From Candidatus Thiodiazotropha endoloripes (GTDB lineage Bacteria > Pseudomonadota > Gammaproteobacteria > Chromatiales > Chromatiaceae), in contig NZ_LVJW01000006.1 of assembly GCF_001708965.1 (NCBI RefSeq), positions 62,001 through 126,000 on the forward strand: 64,000 bases of DNA. Direction: 5' to 3'. The notes under the pieces are model-generated. The model was given only the letters and a program-made list of their open reading frames with translations, searched no databases and had not been told where the DNA came from. Below are positions 7,947 to 16,798 of the stretch, piece after piece (positions within the stretch are counted from its first letter, which is position 1; each line of letters starts with the position of its first letter). Made by a program: the position numbers and the translations under genes.

Positions 7947-9041
7947 ATGTGTAATGCCTGTATACCCATGCCCACCCAGGGCAAAAGCGTCGAGGCCTTT
8001 GCCGACCAACTGATGGATATGCTGAACCAGGGCGCGCTCTCCCTGATGGTCTCGATCGGTCATCGTACCGGCCTGTTCGATGCCTTGGCAGAACTCCCGG
8101 CGACCACACTGACCCAGATCGCCAACCATACCGGTCTCAATCAGCGCTACGTCAAAGAGTGGCTCGCCACCATGGTATCGGGAGGCATCCTGGATTACGA
8201 TCCGCAACAGCAGCACTACAGCCTGCCTGACAGCCATGCTGCCCTGCTGACACGCTCTTCCTCTCCGGACAATATGGCTGTATTCGCCCAGTATATCGGC
8301 TTGATGGGGCAGGTTGAGGATAAGGTGATTGACTGCTTTCGCCTCGGAGGCGGTGTTGGTTATGAACACTACCCACGCTTTCATGAAGTGATGGCGGATG
8401 ACAGTGGACAGACTGTATTGGCGGCCCTGGACGAACATATCCTGCCACTGATTGATTCACTGATCCCATCACTCGAATCGGGTATCCGGGTTCTGGACAT
8501 CGGTTGCGGCCGTGGCCGGGCGCTGTGCCATCTCGCCGCCCGCTTTCCCAACAGTCGGTTTGTCGGTTATGAACTCTCAGAAGAGGCGCTTGATTATGCC
8601 CGTAATGCCGCCAGGCAGATGGGACTGGACAATCTCCGATTCGAGCAACGTGATCTGACCGGGTTCGAAAAGCGAGCGGAAATGGATGAGTTTGATCTGG
8701 TGACCGCCTTCGATGCCATTCACGATCAGACCACACCGCAAAGCGTTCTCAACGGCATACATAAAACTTTGAAGTCAGGCGGCACCTTTCTGATGCAGGA
8801 CATCAGGGCTTCGAGTCATCTGGAGAAGAATATCGATCATCCGATCGGACCCTTGCTCTATACCCTCTCCACCATGCACTGCATGACAGTCTCCCTGTCC
8901 AATGGCGGGGCAGGTCTGGGCACCATGTGGGGTGAAGAGCAGGCGCTGGAGATGTTGAGCATCGCCGGTTTTGACTCGGTCGCCGTGCATCAACTGGATC
9001 ACGATATCCAGAACAACTTTTACGTCATGCGCAAAGCTTGA
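7947..9041 (+). CDS. Class I SAM-dependent methyltransferase with N-terminal winged helix
   Basis: This 364-aa protein combines an N-terminal winged-helix/dimerisation region (residues about 15-95; TLTQIANHTGLNQRYVKEWLATMVSGGIL) with a Rossmann methyltransferase domain. The SAM-binding motif I reads VLDIGCGRGRAL (about 180-191), followed by the acidic residue in FVGYELSEEAL. This is the Rv2258c-like group, whose members resemble small-molecule O-methyltransferases; the substrate is not known. The N-terminus carries two cysteines (MCNAC). A strong GGAGG precedes ATG. The gene is divergent from the TetR regulator and is probably its target. Confidence 0.85.
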   Translation: MCNACIPMPTQGKSVEAFADQLMDMLNQGALSLMVSIGHRTGLFDALAELPATTLTQIANHTGLNQRYVKEWLATMVSGGILDYDPQQQHYSLPDSHAALLTRSSSPDNMAVFAQYIGLMGQVEDKVIDCFRLGGGVGYEHYPRFHEVMADDSGQTVLAALDEHILPLIDSLIPSLESGIRVLDIGCGRGRALCHLAARFPNSRFVGYELSEEALDYARNAARQMGLDNLRFEQRDLTGFEKRAEMDEFDLVTAFDAIHDQTTPQSVLNGIHKTLKSGGTFLMQDIRASSHLEKNIDHPIGPLLYTLSTMHCMTVSLSNGGAGLGTMWGEEQALEMLSIAGFDSVAVHQLDHDIQNNFYVMRKA

Positions 9042-9064
9042 GCTGTCGACTGCTTTGAATCTGC

Positions 9065-12000
9065 TCAGCCACCGCTGGCCGGTCTTTGTCGATTGGCTGC
9101 CGGTGGCTGCTGCTTGCCAAAGGCGGCCTGACCCGCAGAGTGCCGATAACCCACACTGACCGAGCCCACCCCGAAGAGCTGCTCGAGGCGTTTCAACAGT
9201 TCATCCGTGGGATTGACCCGCCAATCCTTGCCCAATTGGATATCGCCGCTGGCCTCTGCATTCCGATAGTGAAGTCTCACTCCAGTGGTCCCGCCAAGAT
9301 AGGGGGAGAGTGTCTGCTCCAGGCTTTCACAGAGCAGCCCCGGTTCCAGTTGATCGGTTCGCATGTGTATATTCAGCATCCGGGCGTAGTGTGATCTGGC
9401 CTGCTCTATGGTCAACAGATTATCGGCACGGATACTCAATCCGCCACGAAACTCGTCGTAGTTGAGCATACCTGAAACCACCAGAATCTTGTCCGCCGAT
9501 ATCAGATCCCGATGCTGCTCATAGTTCTCATTGAACAGGGTGCACTCGATGCGTCCGCTGCGATCATCCAGCAACAGGGTACCCATACGGCCACGCTGGG
9601 TTTGACGATGGGAAGCGGTAACCACCAGACCGCTGACAACCACCGGAACGCCCCGACGACGCTGTCCTCCGGCCGGCGCACCATCGAGACTCAGATCACC
9701 GATACGGCTACTGCAGATAGAGTCCAGCTCTCCCAGATAGCGATCGATGGGGTGGCCGGTGAGATAGAGCCCAAGAGTCTCCTTCTCACCCTGCAGACGC
9801 TGCTCCTCCTCCCACTCTTCCACATCCTTGGGAATCACCTGGGTATGACTCGCCTCCGCCGGTTGTGGCTCTCCCATGCCGAACAGATCATTCTGTCCGA
9901 CCGCTTCCATGGCATGGTGTTGCTCCGCCAGTTTCAGCGCCAGGGGCAGTTGCAACATCAGGGTTGCCCGGTTGGCTCCGAGACCATCCAGGGCACCGGC
10001 GCGGATCAGTGACTCCAGCACCCGTCGGTTGACCTTGCGTAGATCGATGCGCCGGCAGAACTCAAAGATATCTTCGAATACCCCGTGACTCTCACGCTCC
10101 TGAATCACCGATTCGATGGCCGACTCACCAACCCCTTTGATCGCACCCAGACCATAAACCACGGTCTGTTCATCGATTGCGGTAAACTTGTAGTGGGAGA
10201 GATTCACCTGGGGTGCTTCGACTTTCAGTTGCATGCGCCGGCACTCTTCGATCAGCGGCACCACCTTATCGGTATTGTCCATATCCGCTGAACAGACCGC
10301 CGCCATAAAGGCAGCCGGATAGTGAGCTTTCAGCCACATGGTCTGATAAGAGACCAAGGCATAAGCCGCCGAGTGGGATTTGTTGAAACCGTATCCGGCA
10401 AACTTCTCCATCAGATCGAAGATGTAGGTGGCTGTCGCCTCCTCAACACCCCGCTCCACCGCGCCTTTGCGAAAGATCTCCCCCTGCTTGGCCATCTCCT
10501 CGGGTTTCTTTTTACCCATCGCCCGACGCAACAGATCGGCGCCACCCAGCGAATAGCCAGCCAGCACCTGGGCGATCTGCATGACCTGTTCCTGGTAGAG
10601 GATAACGCCATAGGTAGGCTTCAGGATCGGCTCCAGATCCGGATGGGGGTAGGCGACTTCTGCACGACCATGTTTTCGATTGATGAAATCATCCACCATG
10701 CCCGACTGCAGCGGCCCGGGTCGGAACAGGGCAACCAGCGCGGTTATATCGTCGAAGCAGTCGGGTTGCAGCTTCTTGATCAACTCCTTCATGCCTCGGG
10801 ATTCAAGCTGGAATACCGCTGTGGTCTCAGCGCTCTTCAGCAGCTTGAAGGAGCCTTTGTCATCCATCGCAATGGCATTGATATCCAGGGGTTCAAGGTT
10901 CTGCTTGACCCGTTCCCCATTGACCGCCTTCAGCGCCCAATCGACGATGGTCAGGGTACGCAGGCCGAGAAAGTCGAATTTGACCAGCCCCACCTTCTCC
11001 ACATCGTCCTTATCGAACTGGGTTACCAACCCCTCGCCATTGGCTTCGCAGTAGAGGGGGGTGAAGTCGGTGAGCAGACCTGGCGAGATCACCACGCCAC
11101 CCGCATGTTTGCCTGCGTTGCGTGCACAACCCTCCAGCTTCTTCGCCATATCGATGAGCTCACCCACCTCCTCATCGGTCTGGTAGGAGTGCTTGAGATC
11201 ATCACTCTCATTCAGTGCCTTATCCAGGGTCATGCCGATCTCGAAGGGGATCATCTTGGCCACCCGATCGGTAAAGCCGTAGGGATGACCAAGCACACGT
11301 CCCACATCCCGCACCACAGCCTTGGCCGCCATGGAGCCGTAAGTGATGATCTGTGAAACCGAGTCCCGTCCGTAGCGATGCGCCACATAGTCGATCACCT
11401 GGTCTCGCTTATCCATGCAGAAATCCACATCGAAGTCGGGCATCGAGACACGCTCAGGATTGAGAAAGCGCTCGAACAGCAGCTCATGCTCGATCGGATC
11501 GAGGTCGGTGATCTTGAGTGCATAGGCAACCAGGGAGCCGGCACCTGAACCACGTCCGGGGCCGACCGGAATATCGTTGTCCTTAGCCCACTGGATGAAG
11601 TCGGCAACGATCAGAAAGTAGCCAGGAAATCCCATCGAGTTGATGACATCGAGCTCCACCTGCAGACGTTCGTCGTAGATCTTGCGCTGCTCCGCAAACT
11701 CCGCCGAGCCAGTATCAAAGATATGATTCAGTCGCCAATCGAGACCTTTGCGGGACTCCGCTTCGAGAAACTCCTCGATGGTCATCCCCTCTGGAATCGG
11801 GAAATCGGGCAGAAAGTTCTTACCCAGTGTCAGCTCAATGGTGCAGCGTTTGGCAATCTCCAGGCTGTTTTGCAGCGCCTCGGGAATATCGGAAAACAGC
11901 GCCTCCATCTCTTCCGGGCTGCGCAGATACTGCTGATCACTATAGTTTTTCGGCCGTCTTGGATCGTCGATGGTACGACCTTCATGAATGCAAACCCGCA

Positions 12001-12640
12001 CTTCATGGGCATCGAAGTCACTCTGCTGGAGAAAATGGGTGTCGTTGGTGGCCACCACCGGCACCCCGAATTCAGTTGCCAGCGCCACACTCTGATGCAG
12101 GCAGCGCTCCTCATCCGCCCGTCCGGTCCGATGCAGTTCGAGATAGTAGCGGTCACCAAACAGCTCAAGCCATCCCTTCAACAGATGTTTGGCCTGCGAG
12201 GAATTCTCCGCCAGCAGTGCCCGACCCACATCACCGTGACGACCGGCGGAGAGAGCGATCAGGCCCTCAGTATTGCCCATCAGCCACTCCCGCTCCATCA
12301 GTGGCCGCCCCAGGTGCTGGCCTTCCCGGTAGCTGCGGGATACCAGTCGGGTCAGATTCTGGTATCCCACCTGATTCTGTACCAGCAGCACCAGTCGGTA
12401 GGGGGTGTTCACATCATCCGGATTGCGAATCCAGGCATCCACTCCGGCGATCGGTTTGACACCGGCCGCCAGGGCCGCCTGGTAGAAACGCACCAGGGCA
12501 AACAGATTGGATTGATCGGTCAGGGCGACAGCCGGCATCCCCTGCTCCGCTACCTGCTTGACCAGCGGTTTGACCCTTACAAGGCCGTCAACCAGCGAGT
12601 ATTCGGAATGCACACGAAGATGTACAAAGCTCGCTGCCAT
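9065..12640 (-). CDS. dnaE: DNA polymerase III subunit alpha
   Basis: This is the replicative polymerase catalytic subunit, 1191 aa, slightly longer than the E. coli protein (1160). It begins with a PHP domain (VHLRVHSEYSLVDG). The palm domain carries the metal-binding acidic motif PDFDVDFCMDKRD, and GPGRGSGAGSLVAYAL precedes it. An OB-fold (VVVSGLVVTASHRQTQRGRMGTLLLDD) and a C-terminal tau-binding region follow. The last 30 residues (AAFGKQQPPAANRQRPASGG) are low complexity and probably disordered. Its usual neighbours rnhB and accA are both nearby but separated by accessory genes. Several long antisense frames inside it are shadows. Confidence 0.98.
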   Translation of the reverse strand: MAASFVHLRVHSEYSLVDGLVRVKPLVKQVAEQGMPAVALTDQSNLFALVRFYQAALAAGVKPIAGVDAWIRNPDDVNTPYRLVLLVQNQVGYQNLTRLVSRSYREGQHLGRPLMEREWLMGNTEGLIALSAGRHGDVGRALLAENSSQAKHLLKGWLELFGDRYYLELHRTGRADEERCLHQSVALATEFGVPVVATNDTHFLQQSDFDAHEVRVCIHEGRTIDDPRRPKNYSDQQYLRSPEEMEALFSDIPEALQNSLEIAKRCTIELTLGKNFLPDFPIPEGMTIEEFLEAESRKGLDWRLNHIFDTGSAEFAEQRKIYDERLQVELDVINSMGFPGYFLIVADFIQWAKDNDIPVGPGRGSGAGSLVAYALKITDLDPIEHELLFERFLNPERVSMPDFDVDFCMDKRDQVIDYVAHRYGRDSVSQIITYGSMAAKAVVRDVGRVLGHPYGFTDRVAKMIPFEIGMTLDKALNESDDLKHSYQTDEEVGELIDMAKKLEGCARNAGKHAGGVVISPGLLTDFTPLYCEANGEGLVTQFDKDDVEKVGLVKFDFLGLRTLTIVDWALKAVNGERVKQNLEPLDINAIAMDDKGSFKLLKSAETTAVFQLESRGMKELIKKLQPDCFDDITALVALFRPGPLQSGMVDDFINRKHGRAEVAYPHPDLEPILKPTYGVILYQEQVMQIAQVLAGYSLGGADLLRRAMGKKKPEEMAKQGEIFRKGAVERGVEEATATYIFDLMEKFAGYGFNKSHSAAYALVSYQTMWLKAHYPAAFMAAVCSADMDNTDKVVPLIEECRRMQLKVEAPQVNLSHYKFTAIDEQTVVYGLGAIKGVGESAIESVIQERESHGVFEDIFEFCRRIDLRKVNRRVLESLIRAGALDGLGANRATLMLQLPLALKLAEQHHAMEAVGQNDLFGMGEPQPAEASHTQVIPKDVEEWEEEQRLQGEKETLGLYLTGHPIDRYLGELDSICSSRIGDLSLDGAPAGGQRRRGVPVVVSGLVVTASHRQTQRGRMGTLLLDDRSGRIECTLFNENYEQHRDLISADKILVVSGMLNYDEFRGGLSIRADNLLTIEQARSHYARMLNIHMRTDQLEPGLLCESLEQTLSPYLGGTTGVRLHYRNAEASGDIQLGKDWRVNPTDELLKRLEQLFGVGSVSVGYRHSAGQAAFGKQQPPAANRQRPASGG

Positions 12641-13115
12641 CGTTTACCAAGAGCCCTTTGACGTTGCATTTTGAACAGTGAATAGCACTTGCGGAACCGA
12701 GTCACTCATAAGAAATCTGGATTATTGTTGAGTCCAACCGACCTGGCTATTCTAACCTGAAATGAACTCAAAAGATGAGCCCGCAATTGCCTTTTGCCGA
12801 CCTCTTCAAACGTAGCATTGGCTAACTATTTGCCCGGGAGAAGCATCCGAAATAGACTCGGAATAGTAGTTATTCCTTCTATATTTCAACAGCATAAACC
12901 CAGCATCCCAAATCAGAGTCACCCCCCCTGATCAGCGACCAGTTACCAGTTCCAATACAGGCCAAAGGTCAATTTGATGCTATAAAATACCATCGATGCG
13001 ATTGATATGGGATTTATCACTATTTGACTGATCGACATCAACTTCCCTCTCTGGAAATGTCCCTTGTTAGACGTTAATCTCCACACTTCGCTTCTCAGGC
13101 AGATAGGGAATTCAC
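12641..13115. other. Intergenic region between dnaE and the lipoprotein pair
   Basis: A divergent region of about 475 bases. A TATAAA at 12981-12986 on the plus strand could be a -10 but has no good -35. A small inverted repeat GGAATA-5 nt-TATTCC lies near 12859-12875. No gene is supported. Confidence 0.4.
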
Positions 13116-13559
13116 ATGAAATACAGCCTAACAATCACACTCATTGCCGCTTTTACACTACTCACCGGATGCGCTGTAGTCAGCAATAATACAAAGCTTG
13201 TCCCGAACCGGGACCAGACTGCCATCCAGAACTTCTATGTCATCCACCAATCCCAGGATAAGCGTAATATCGACGCCGAAATCAGTGAGCTGTTGCGAGA
13301 GAAAGGCTTTCAGGCCACTCACGGTCCAGCCGCAAAAATAGCCTCCGATACCGATATTCTGGTTACCTATGAAGATCGCTGGTTTTGGGATATGTCCAAC
13401 TACCTGATTCAACTCAATGTTGAATTTCGTGACGCGAAAAGTCGTTACCCCATAGTAGCCGGAGAGACGATTCGTACCTCTCTTGCCCGCAAGTCCACCA
13501 AGGAGATGGCTTCGGAAACCATCGACGCCATGTTTTTGAAAATTGAAAAGGGTGAATAA
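13116..13559 (+). CDS. Putative lipoprotein, first of a pair
   Basis: A 147-aa protein of unknown family. The signal peptide ends in a lipobox (TLLTGC, Cys19), so it should be lipidated, with the mature protein in the periplasm or on a membrane. The rest is a compact alpha/beta-looking domain with no recognised motif; the pattern of a short beta-alpha-beta unit (FYVIHQSQDKRNIDAEISELLREKGF) recalls small lipoproteins of the DUF4136 type, but this is weak. AGGGAA precedes ATG. The next gene starts 1 nt after its stop, forming an operon with a second lipoprotein. Confidence 0.75.
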   Translation: MKYSLTITLIAAFTLLTGCAVVSNNTKLVPNRDQTAIQNFYVIHQSQDKRNIDAEISELLREKGFQATHGPAAKIASDTDILVTYEDRWFWDMSNYLIQLNVEFRDAKSRYPIVAGETIRTSLARKSTKEMASETIDAMFLKIEKGE

Positions 13560-13560
13560 A

Positions 13561-14094
13561 ATGAAAGGATTCAATCAATCAGGAGTTCTGCTACTGGTAG
13601 CGATCTTTCTCCTCATTACAGGATGCGCGCAGACCAAACAGTTGACATCAGAGGGGATTACTCCGGAAGGTACTACCGTTGGCAGACATTTCAACGACAC
13701 CCTCTCGGTTTCAGTTTCCGGAGGCAGGGAAAAGGACCCTCTCGGCATAAACGAAGTGCCCAATGAGACACTGCAGAATGCTGTCAAGGATACCATCGTG
13801 GAAACCAAACTTTTCAAGCAGGTGGTTGATAAGAATCCGGACTACAAACTGGAACTTTTCATTGTCAAAGTCGGGCAACCCGTTGCCGGTAAAGATATGA
13901 CTGTCAATGTTGAGATAGCCTGGGCATTGAAAATGGGCAGCTCTGAAAAAGTAGTCTGGAAGCGATCGATTGTCACTTCCGCAGTTAAGACCCGAGAGGA
14001 TGAAAGCATTGCGGCAAACCGAATCATGCTGGCGACCGAAGCGGCGACAAAACTGAATATCGAACAGGGCGTTGAAGCGCTATCCAATATTTAA
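13561..14094 (+). CDS. Putative lipoprotein, second of a pair
   Basis: A 177-aa protein with signal peptide and lipobox (LLITGC, Cys23). The mature domain (about 150 aa) starts with a flexible TSEGITPEGTTVGRHF segment, then a mixed alpha/beta domain with AVKDTIVETKLFKQVV and DYKLELFIVKVG. This resembles periplasmic lipoproteins that combine several homologous copies, but no named family is recognised. The chosen ATG 13561 follows the preceding stop by 1 nt and has AAGGGTG upstream; a TTG at 13543 would add six residues. Coupled expression with the first lipoprotein suggests a shared complex (inference). Confidence 0.75.
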   Translation: MKGFNQSGVLLLVAIFLLITGCAQTKQLTSEGITPEGTTVGRHFNDTLSVSVSGGREKDPLGINEVPNETLQNAVKDTIVETKLFKQVVDKNPDYKLELFIVKVGQPVAGKDMTVNVEIAWALKMGSSEKVVWKRSIVTSAVKTREDESIAANRIMLATEAATKLNIEQGVEALSNI

Positions 14095-14107
14095 CCAGCG
14101 AAAGCAG

Positions 14108-14150
14108 ACCTCCGGCAGTTGATTAAACAGGATTGTCGACTGCCGGAGGT
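14108..14150 (+). terminator. Strong stem-loop after the lipoprotein pair
   Basis: ACCTCCGGCAGT (14108-14119) is perfectly complementary to ACTGCCGGAGGT (14139-14150), and the stem can extend by three more pairs with one G-U. The tail (TTTCAG) is a short T-run. It is a likely rho-independent terminator, 14 nt after the second lipoprotein stop. Confidence 0.6.
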
Positions 14151-14175
14151 TTCAGCATTCCCAGGCATGAGGGGC

Positions 14176-14454
14176 TCAGCCCGAATAGACACCGGCATAG
14201 GCGATCCCGGTGAGATGAGCCATCTCCCGATCGAAGGTGGTCAGATCATCCAGGGAGAATCCGTTCAGGTGATCATGACCACAGGCCCGTGCCATCACCT
14301 GCATCAATTCAGTTGATGCGCGGAAGAAGTTGTTCAACTGCCCGGCCCCCTTCTCGATCTTCAGACCCTGTCTCAATTCCGTTTTCTGGGTGGCGATACC
14401 CACCGTGCAGTTACTGGTGTAGCAGGCGCACATACCCAGGCAAGCGATATTGCC
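14176..14454 (-). pseudogene. C-terminal remnant of an FMN-binding glutamate-synthase-family gene
   Basis: About 92 codons read GNIACLGMCACYTSNC, then TVGIATQ and a helical stretch to a TGA at 14176. This is the C-terminal end of the FMN-binding glutamate synthase family (the cysteine-rich CxxxxxxNCPVGIATQ-like loop and following helices). The remaining roughly 400 N-terminal residues are missing: the homologous frame begins exactly after the rnhB TGA, in the same reading frame. The only ATG (14433) is inside the cysteine loop and lacks a ribosome site. The simplest reading is a deletion that fused rnhB to this relic. Termination failure at TGA would make an RnhB fusion. Confidence 0.75.
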
Positions 14455-15045
14455 TCAATCCAACAAACGCTTTACCGGCCCGAAAGATCGGCGATGGATG
14501 GGAGAAACGCCCAGATCCTCCAATCCCTGTAGGTGTTGCTTGGTGGGGTAACCCTTATGCCTGGCCAATCCATAACCGGGATACTTCAGATCCAGTTCAA
14601 CCATCTCTCTGTCCCTGGCGACCTTGGCAATGATCGAAGCCGCACTGATCACCTCAACACGACTGTCACCACCGATCACCGCTTCGGCACTGCAACTCAA
14701 TTGTGGCAGATGCTTGCCATCCACCATGGCATGACCGGGGGCTTCCGCCAACCCCTCAACCGCCCGCTTCATCGCCAACAGACTGGCTTGCAGAATGTTG
14801 ATACGATCGATCTCTTCCACCTCTGCACGTCCAAGAGACCAGCTGTAAGCCCTTTCACGGATGATCAGATCGAGGCTCTCACGCCGCTTTTCACTCAGCT
14901 TCTTTGAATCGGCAAGCCCTTCGATCGGTTGTTCAGGGTGGAGTATGACGGCAGCCGCCACAACCGGCCCGGCGAGCGGACCCCGGCCGACTTCATCAAC
15001 CCCAGCGATAAGCTGAGCAATAGGCAGTTTCTGTTTCGATTTCAT
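14455..15045 (-). CDS. rnhB: Ribonuclease HII
   Basis: RNase HII cleaves RNA in RNA/DNA hybrids and removes single ribonucleotides from DNA. At about 196 aa it is normal in length. The metal-binding motif [13 protein letters not shown] (D, E) is near the N-terminus; the [11 protein letters not shown] and later VDGKHLP and [12 protein letters not shown] segments carry the other acidic residues and the conserved serine. ATG 15045 is chosen; a TTG at 15063 would add six residues with no better ribosome site. It is the usual neighbour of lpxB and dnaE, but here an acyl-CoA ligase precedes it by 33 nt and a gene relic follows in frame. Confidence 0.96.
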   Translation of the reverse strand: MKSKQKLPIAQLIAGVDEVGRGPLAGPVVAAAVILHPEQPIEGLADSKKLSEKRRESLDLIIRERAYSWSLGRAEVEEIDRINILQASLLAMKRAVEGLAEAPGHAMVDGKHLPQLSCSAEAVIGGDSRVEVISAASIIAKVARDREMVELDLKYPGYGLARHKGYPTKQHLQGLEDLGVSPIHRRSFGPVKRLLD

Positions 15046-15078
15046 ATGCGCGGACTGTTTCAAATTGGATTCTGCGGG

Positions 15079-16653
15079 TTACTGATCGGCAATATCATCC
15101 ATTAACTGCTGCGCCATCAACTTCCTGTCCAGTTTGCCGTGAGGATTGGTTGGCATTGAGTTACGAATGATAATCCGGCTGGGAATCATATAGCTGGTCA
15201 ACTGTTTTTTACAGAGATTGATCAACAGCTCTTCGGTAACCCCTTGATCCACCTTGGGTGCAACGATCAGCACAATGGATTGACCCAGCACTGGATGGGG
15301 TATCCCCAGGGCCACCACTTCGTTCAACAATCCCGTAGCCTGAAAAATTGATTCAATCTCATGTGGACTGACCCGATAACCAGAGGTTTTGATCTGATCA
15401 TCGGCTCGCCCGATGAAGTAGAGATAACCATCACCATCCCGCTTCACAATATCACCGGACCATACAGCAATCGATTGATCCGGGCTGTCGGGAATCGGAC
15501 GAAACCGCTGCCGGGTGGCCTGATCATCTTTCCAGTAACCCTGGGCCACCAATGGGCCCAGATGAACCAGCTCACCAGGTTCATCGATTTCACAGGGCTT
15601 ACCGTCAGCTCGCAATACCCTTACTTCGGCGTTGGGTATCGCCTGCCCCATGGAGGTTGGGCGACGATCGAGCTGATCCGGCGACAGATAGGTTGAGCGA
15701 AAGGCTTCGGTCAAACCGTACATCAGATAGATATCGGTATCCGGCAGATTACGCCGTAACTGCCCTGTAGTCTCCACCGGCACCACGCCACCTGAGCTGG
15801 TGATATACCTGAGATGGTCTGCAACTTCTGCTGGCCACTTCAGCTCAACCAGCGCATTCCAGAGCGGTGGTACTGCGGCAAGGCCGGTAATACGCTCTTT
15901 GACCAGGGTATTGATCACCTCCATCGGCAACAGATAGTTGATCAATACCGCCGTAGCGCCCACCAGAAACGCGGTTGTCAGCTGACTCATCCCATAGTCG
16001 AAACTGAGTGGCAGGACGACCAGAATCCGGTCAGAGGGGCGGTTATCCAGATACTCGGCCACACTCTTCGCGCCGACCACCATGTTACGGTGACTCAGCA
16101 TCACCCCTTTGGGGCTGCCGGTACTGCCGGACGTATAGAGCAAAGCGGCGAGATCGGTGTCACTGATTTGCGGCAGACCTTGCGGCTGATCCAGATGCAT
16201 GAAGCCATCCCATGAGAAGAGATGCTGCACACCTGCCGTGGCTTCACTGATATCGCAATCATCGATCACCACCAGATTGTTCAGATCCACGGCTTCATCG
16301 AGATCATCCACCAACGCACGATATTTACCGCAGGTTGTGATCAGCAGTTTGGCATCGCAATCTTTCAGGATATGCAACACCTGGTGGGGTTTGAGCACCG
16401 GATTGATCGGCACGAACACCGCTGCAGCGGCCAGAGTACCAAAGATGGCAATCACATTTTCCAGGCATTTCGGCAGATAGATCGCTACACGATCCGAGGG
16501 CTCGATGCCGATTGTCTGCAGTGAACCTGCAAACAGCCGAAGCTGACTCTCCAGTTGTATATAATTGAGCAGCGAGGACTTATACTGCAGCGCTGGCTGT
16601 TCCGGCCTGTCGATGGCAGACTCAAATATCAGCTCGTGTAGTAGTGCAGCCAT
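15079..16653 (-). CDS. Acyl-CoA ligase (AMP-forming), exosortase-A-associated type
   Basis: A 524-aa ANL-superfamily ligase with the ATP motif LLYTSGSTGSPKGVMLSHRN, the segment VLPLSFDYGMSQLTTAFLVGATAVL, the A5 motif LMYGLTEAFRSTYL, and the C-terminal NPHGKLDRK catalytic lysine. The pattern LPLSFDYG and GLTEAFRSTYL is that of the ligases placed beside exosortase A/PEP-CTERM polysaccharide loci, where they act with acyl carrier proteins and other exopolysaccharide enzymes. No exosortase or PEP-CTERM gene is visible here. The gene lies between lpxB and rnhB, where E. coli has none, and a terminator precedes it. The substrate is unknown. Confidence 0.85.
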   Translation of the reverse strand: MAALLHELIFESAIDRPEQPALQYKSSLLNYIQLESQLRLFAGSLQTIGIEPSDRVAIYLPKCLENVIAIFGTLAAAAVFVPINPVLKPHQVLHILKDCDAKLLITTCGKYRALVDDLDEAVDLNNLVVIDDCDISEATAGVQHLFSWDGFMHLDQPQGLPQISDTDLAALLYTSGSTGSPKGVMLSHRNMVVGAKSVAEYLDNRPSDRILVVLPLSFDYGMSQLTTAFLVGATAVLINYLLPMEVINTLVKERITGLAAVPPLWNALVELKWPAEVADHLRYITSSGGVVPVETTGQLRRNLPDTDIYLMYGLTEAFRSTYLSPDQLDRRPTSMGQAIPNAEVRVLRADGKPCEIDEPGELVHLGPLVAQGYWKDDQATRQRFRPIPDSPDQSIAVWSGDIVKRDGDGYLYFIGRADDQIKTSGYRVSPHEIESIFQATGLLNEVVALGIPHPVLGQSIVLIVAPKVDQGVTEELLINLCKKQLTSYMIPSRIIIRNSMPTNPHGKLDRKLMAQQLMDDIADQ

Positions 16654-16700
16654 TGCCTGAAATGTGCCTCCTTATATCCGCTTACTGACGCATCCTATCG

Positions 16701-16730
16701 AAAACCGATAAGGGCCTGTCTATCGGTTTT
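16701..16730 (-). terminator. Terminator after lpxB
   Basis: AAAACCGATA, 10-nt loop, TATCGGTTTT: a perfect 10-bp stem. On the minus strand the stem ends in TTTT, giving a rho-independent terminator that closes the lipid A operon before the acyl-CoA ligase. The A/T symmetry makes it bidirectional. Confidence 0.75.
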
Positions 16731-16798
16731 GGAACCATCTCCAAAGCCTCCGTTAATCCGGCAATGAATTCAATTTCAGCCGGATAGTGCCCGCCTCT

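Noticed and set aside
10322-11356. 344-codon frame opposite dnaE
   Set aside because: Antisense shadow of conserved dnaE codons; no ribosome site or protein motif.
11723-12661. 312-codon frame opposite dnaE
   Set aside because: Antisense shadow in the PHP/palm region of dnaE.
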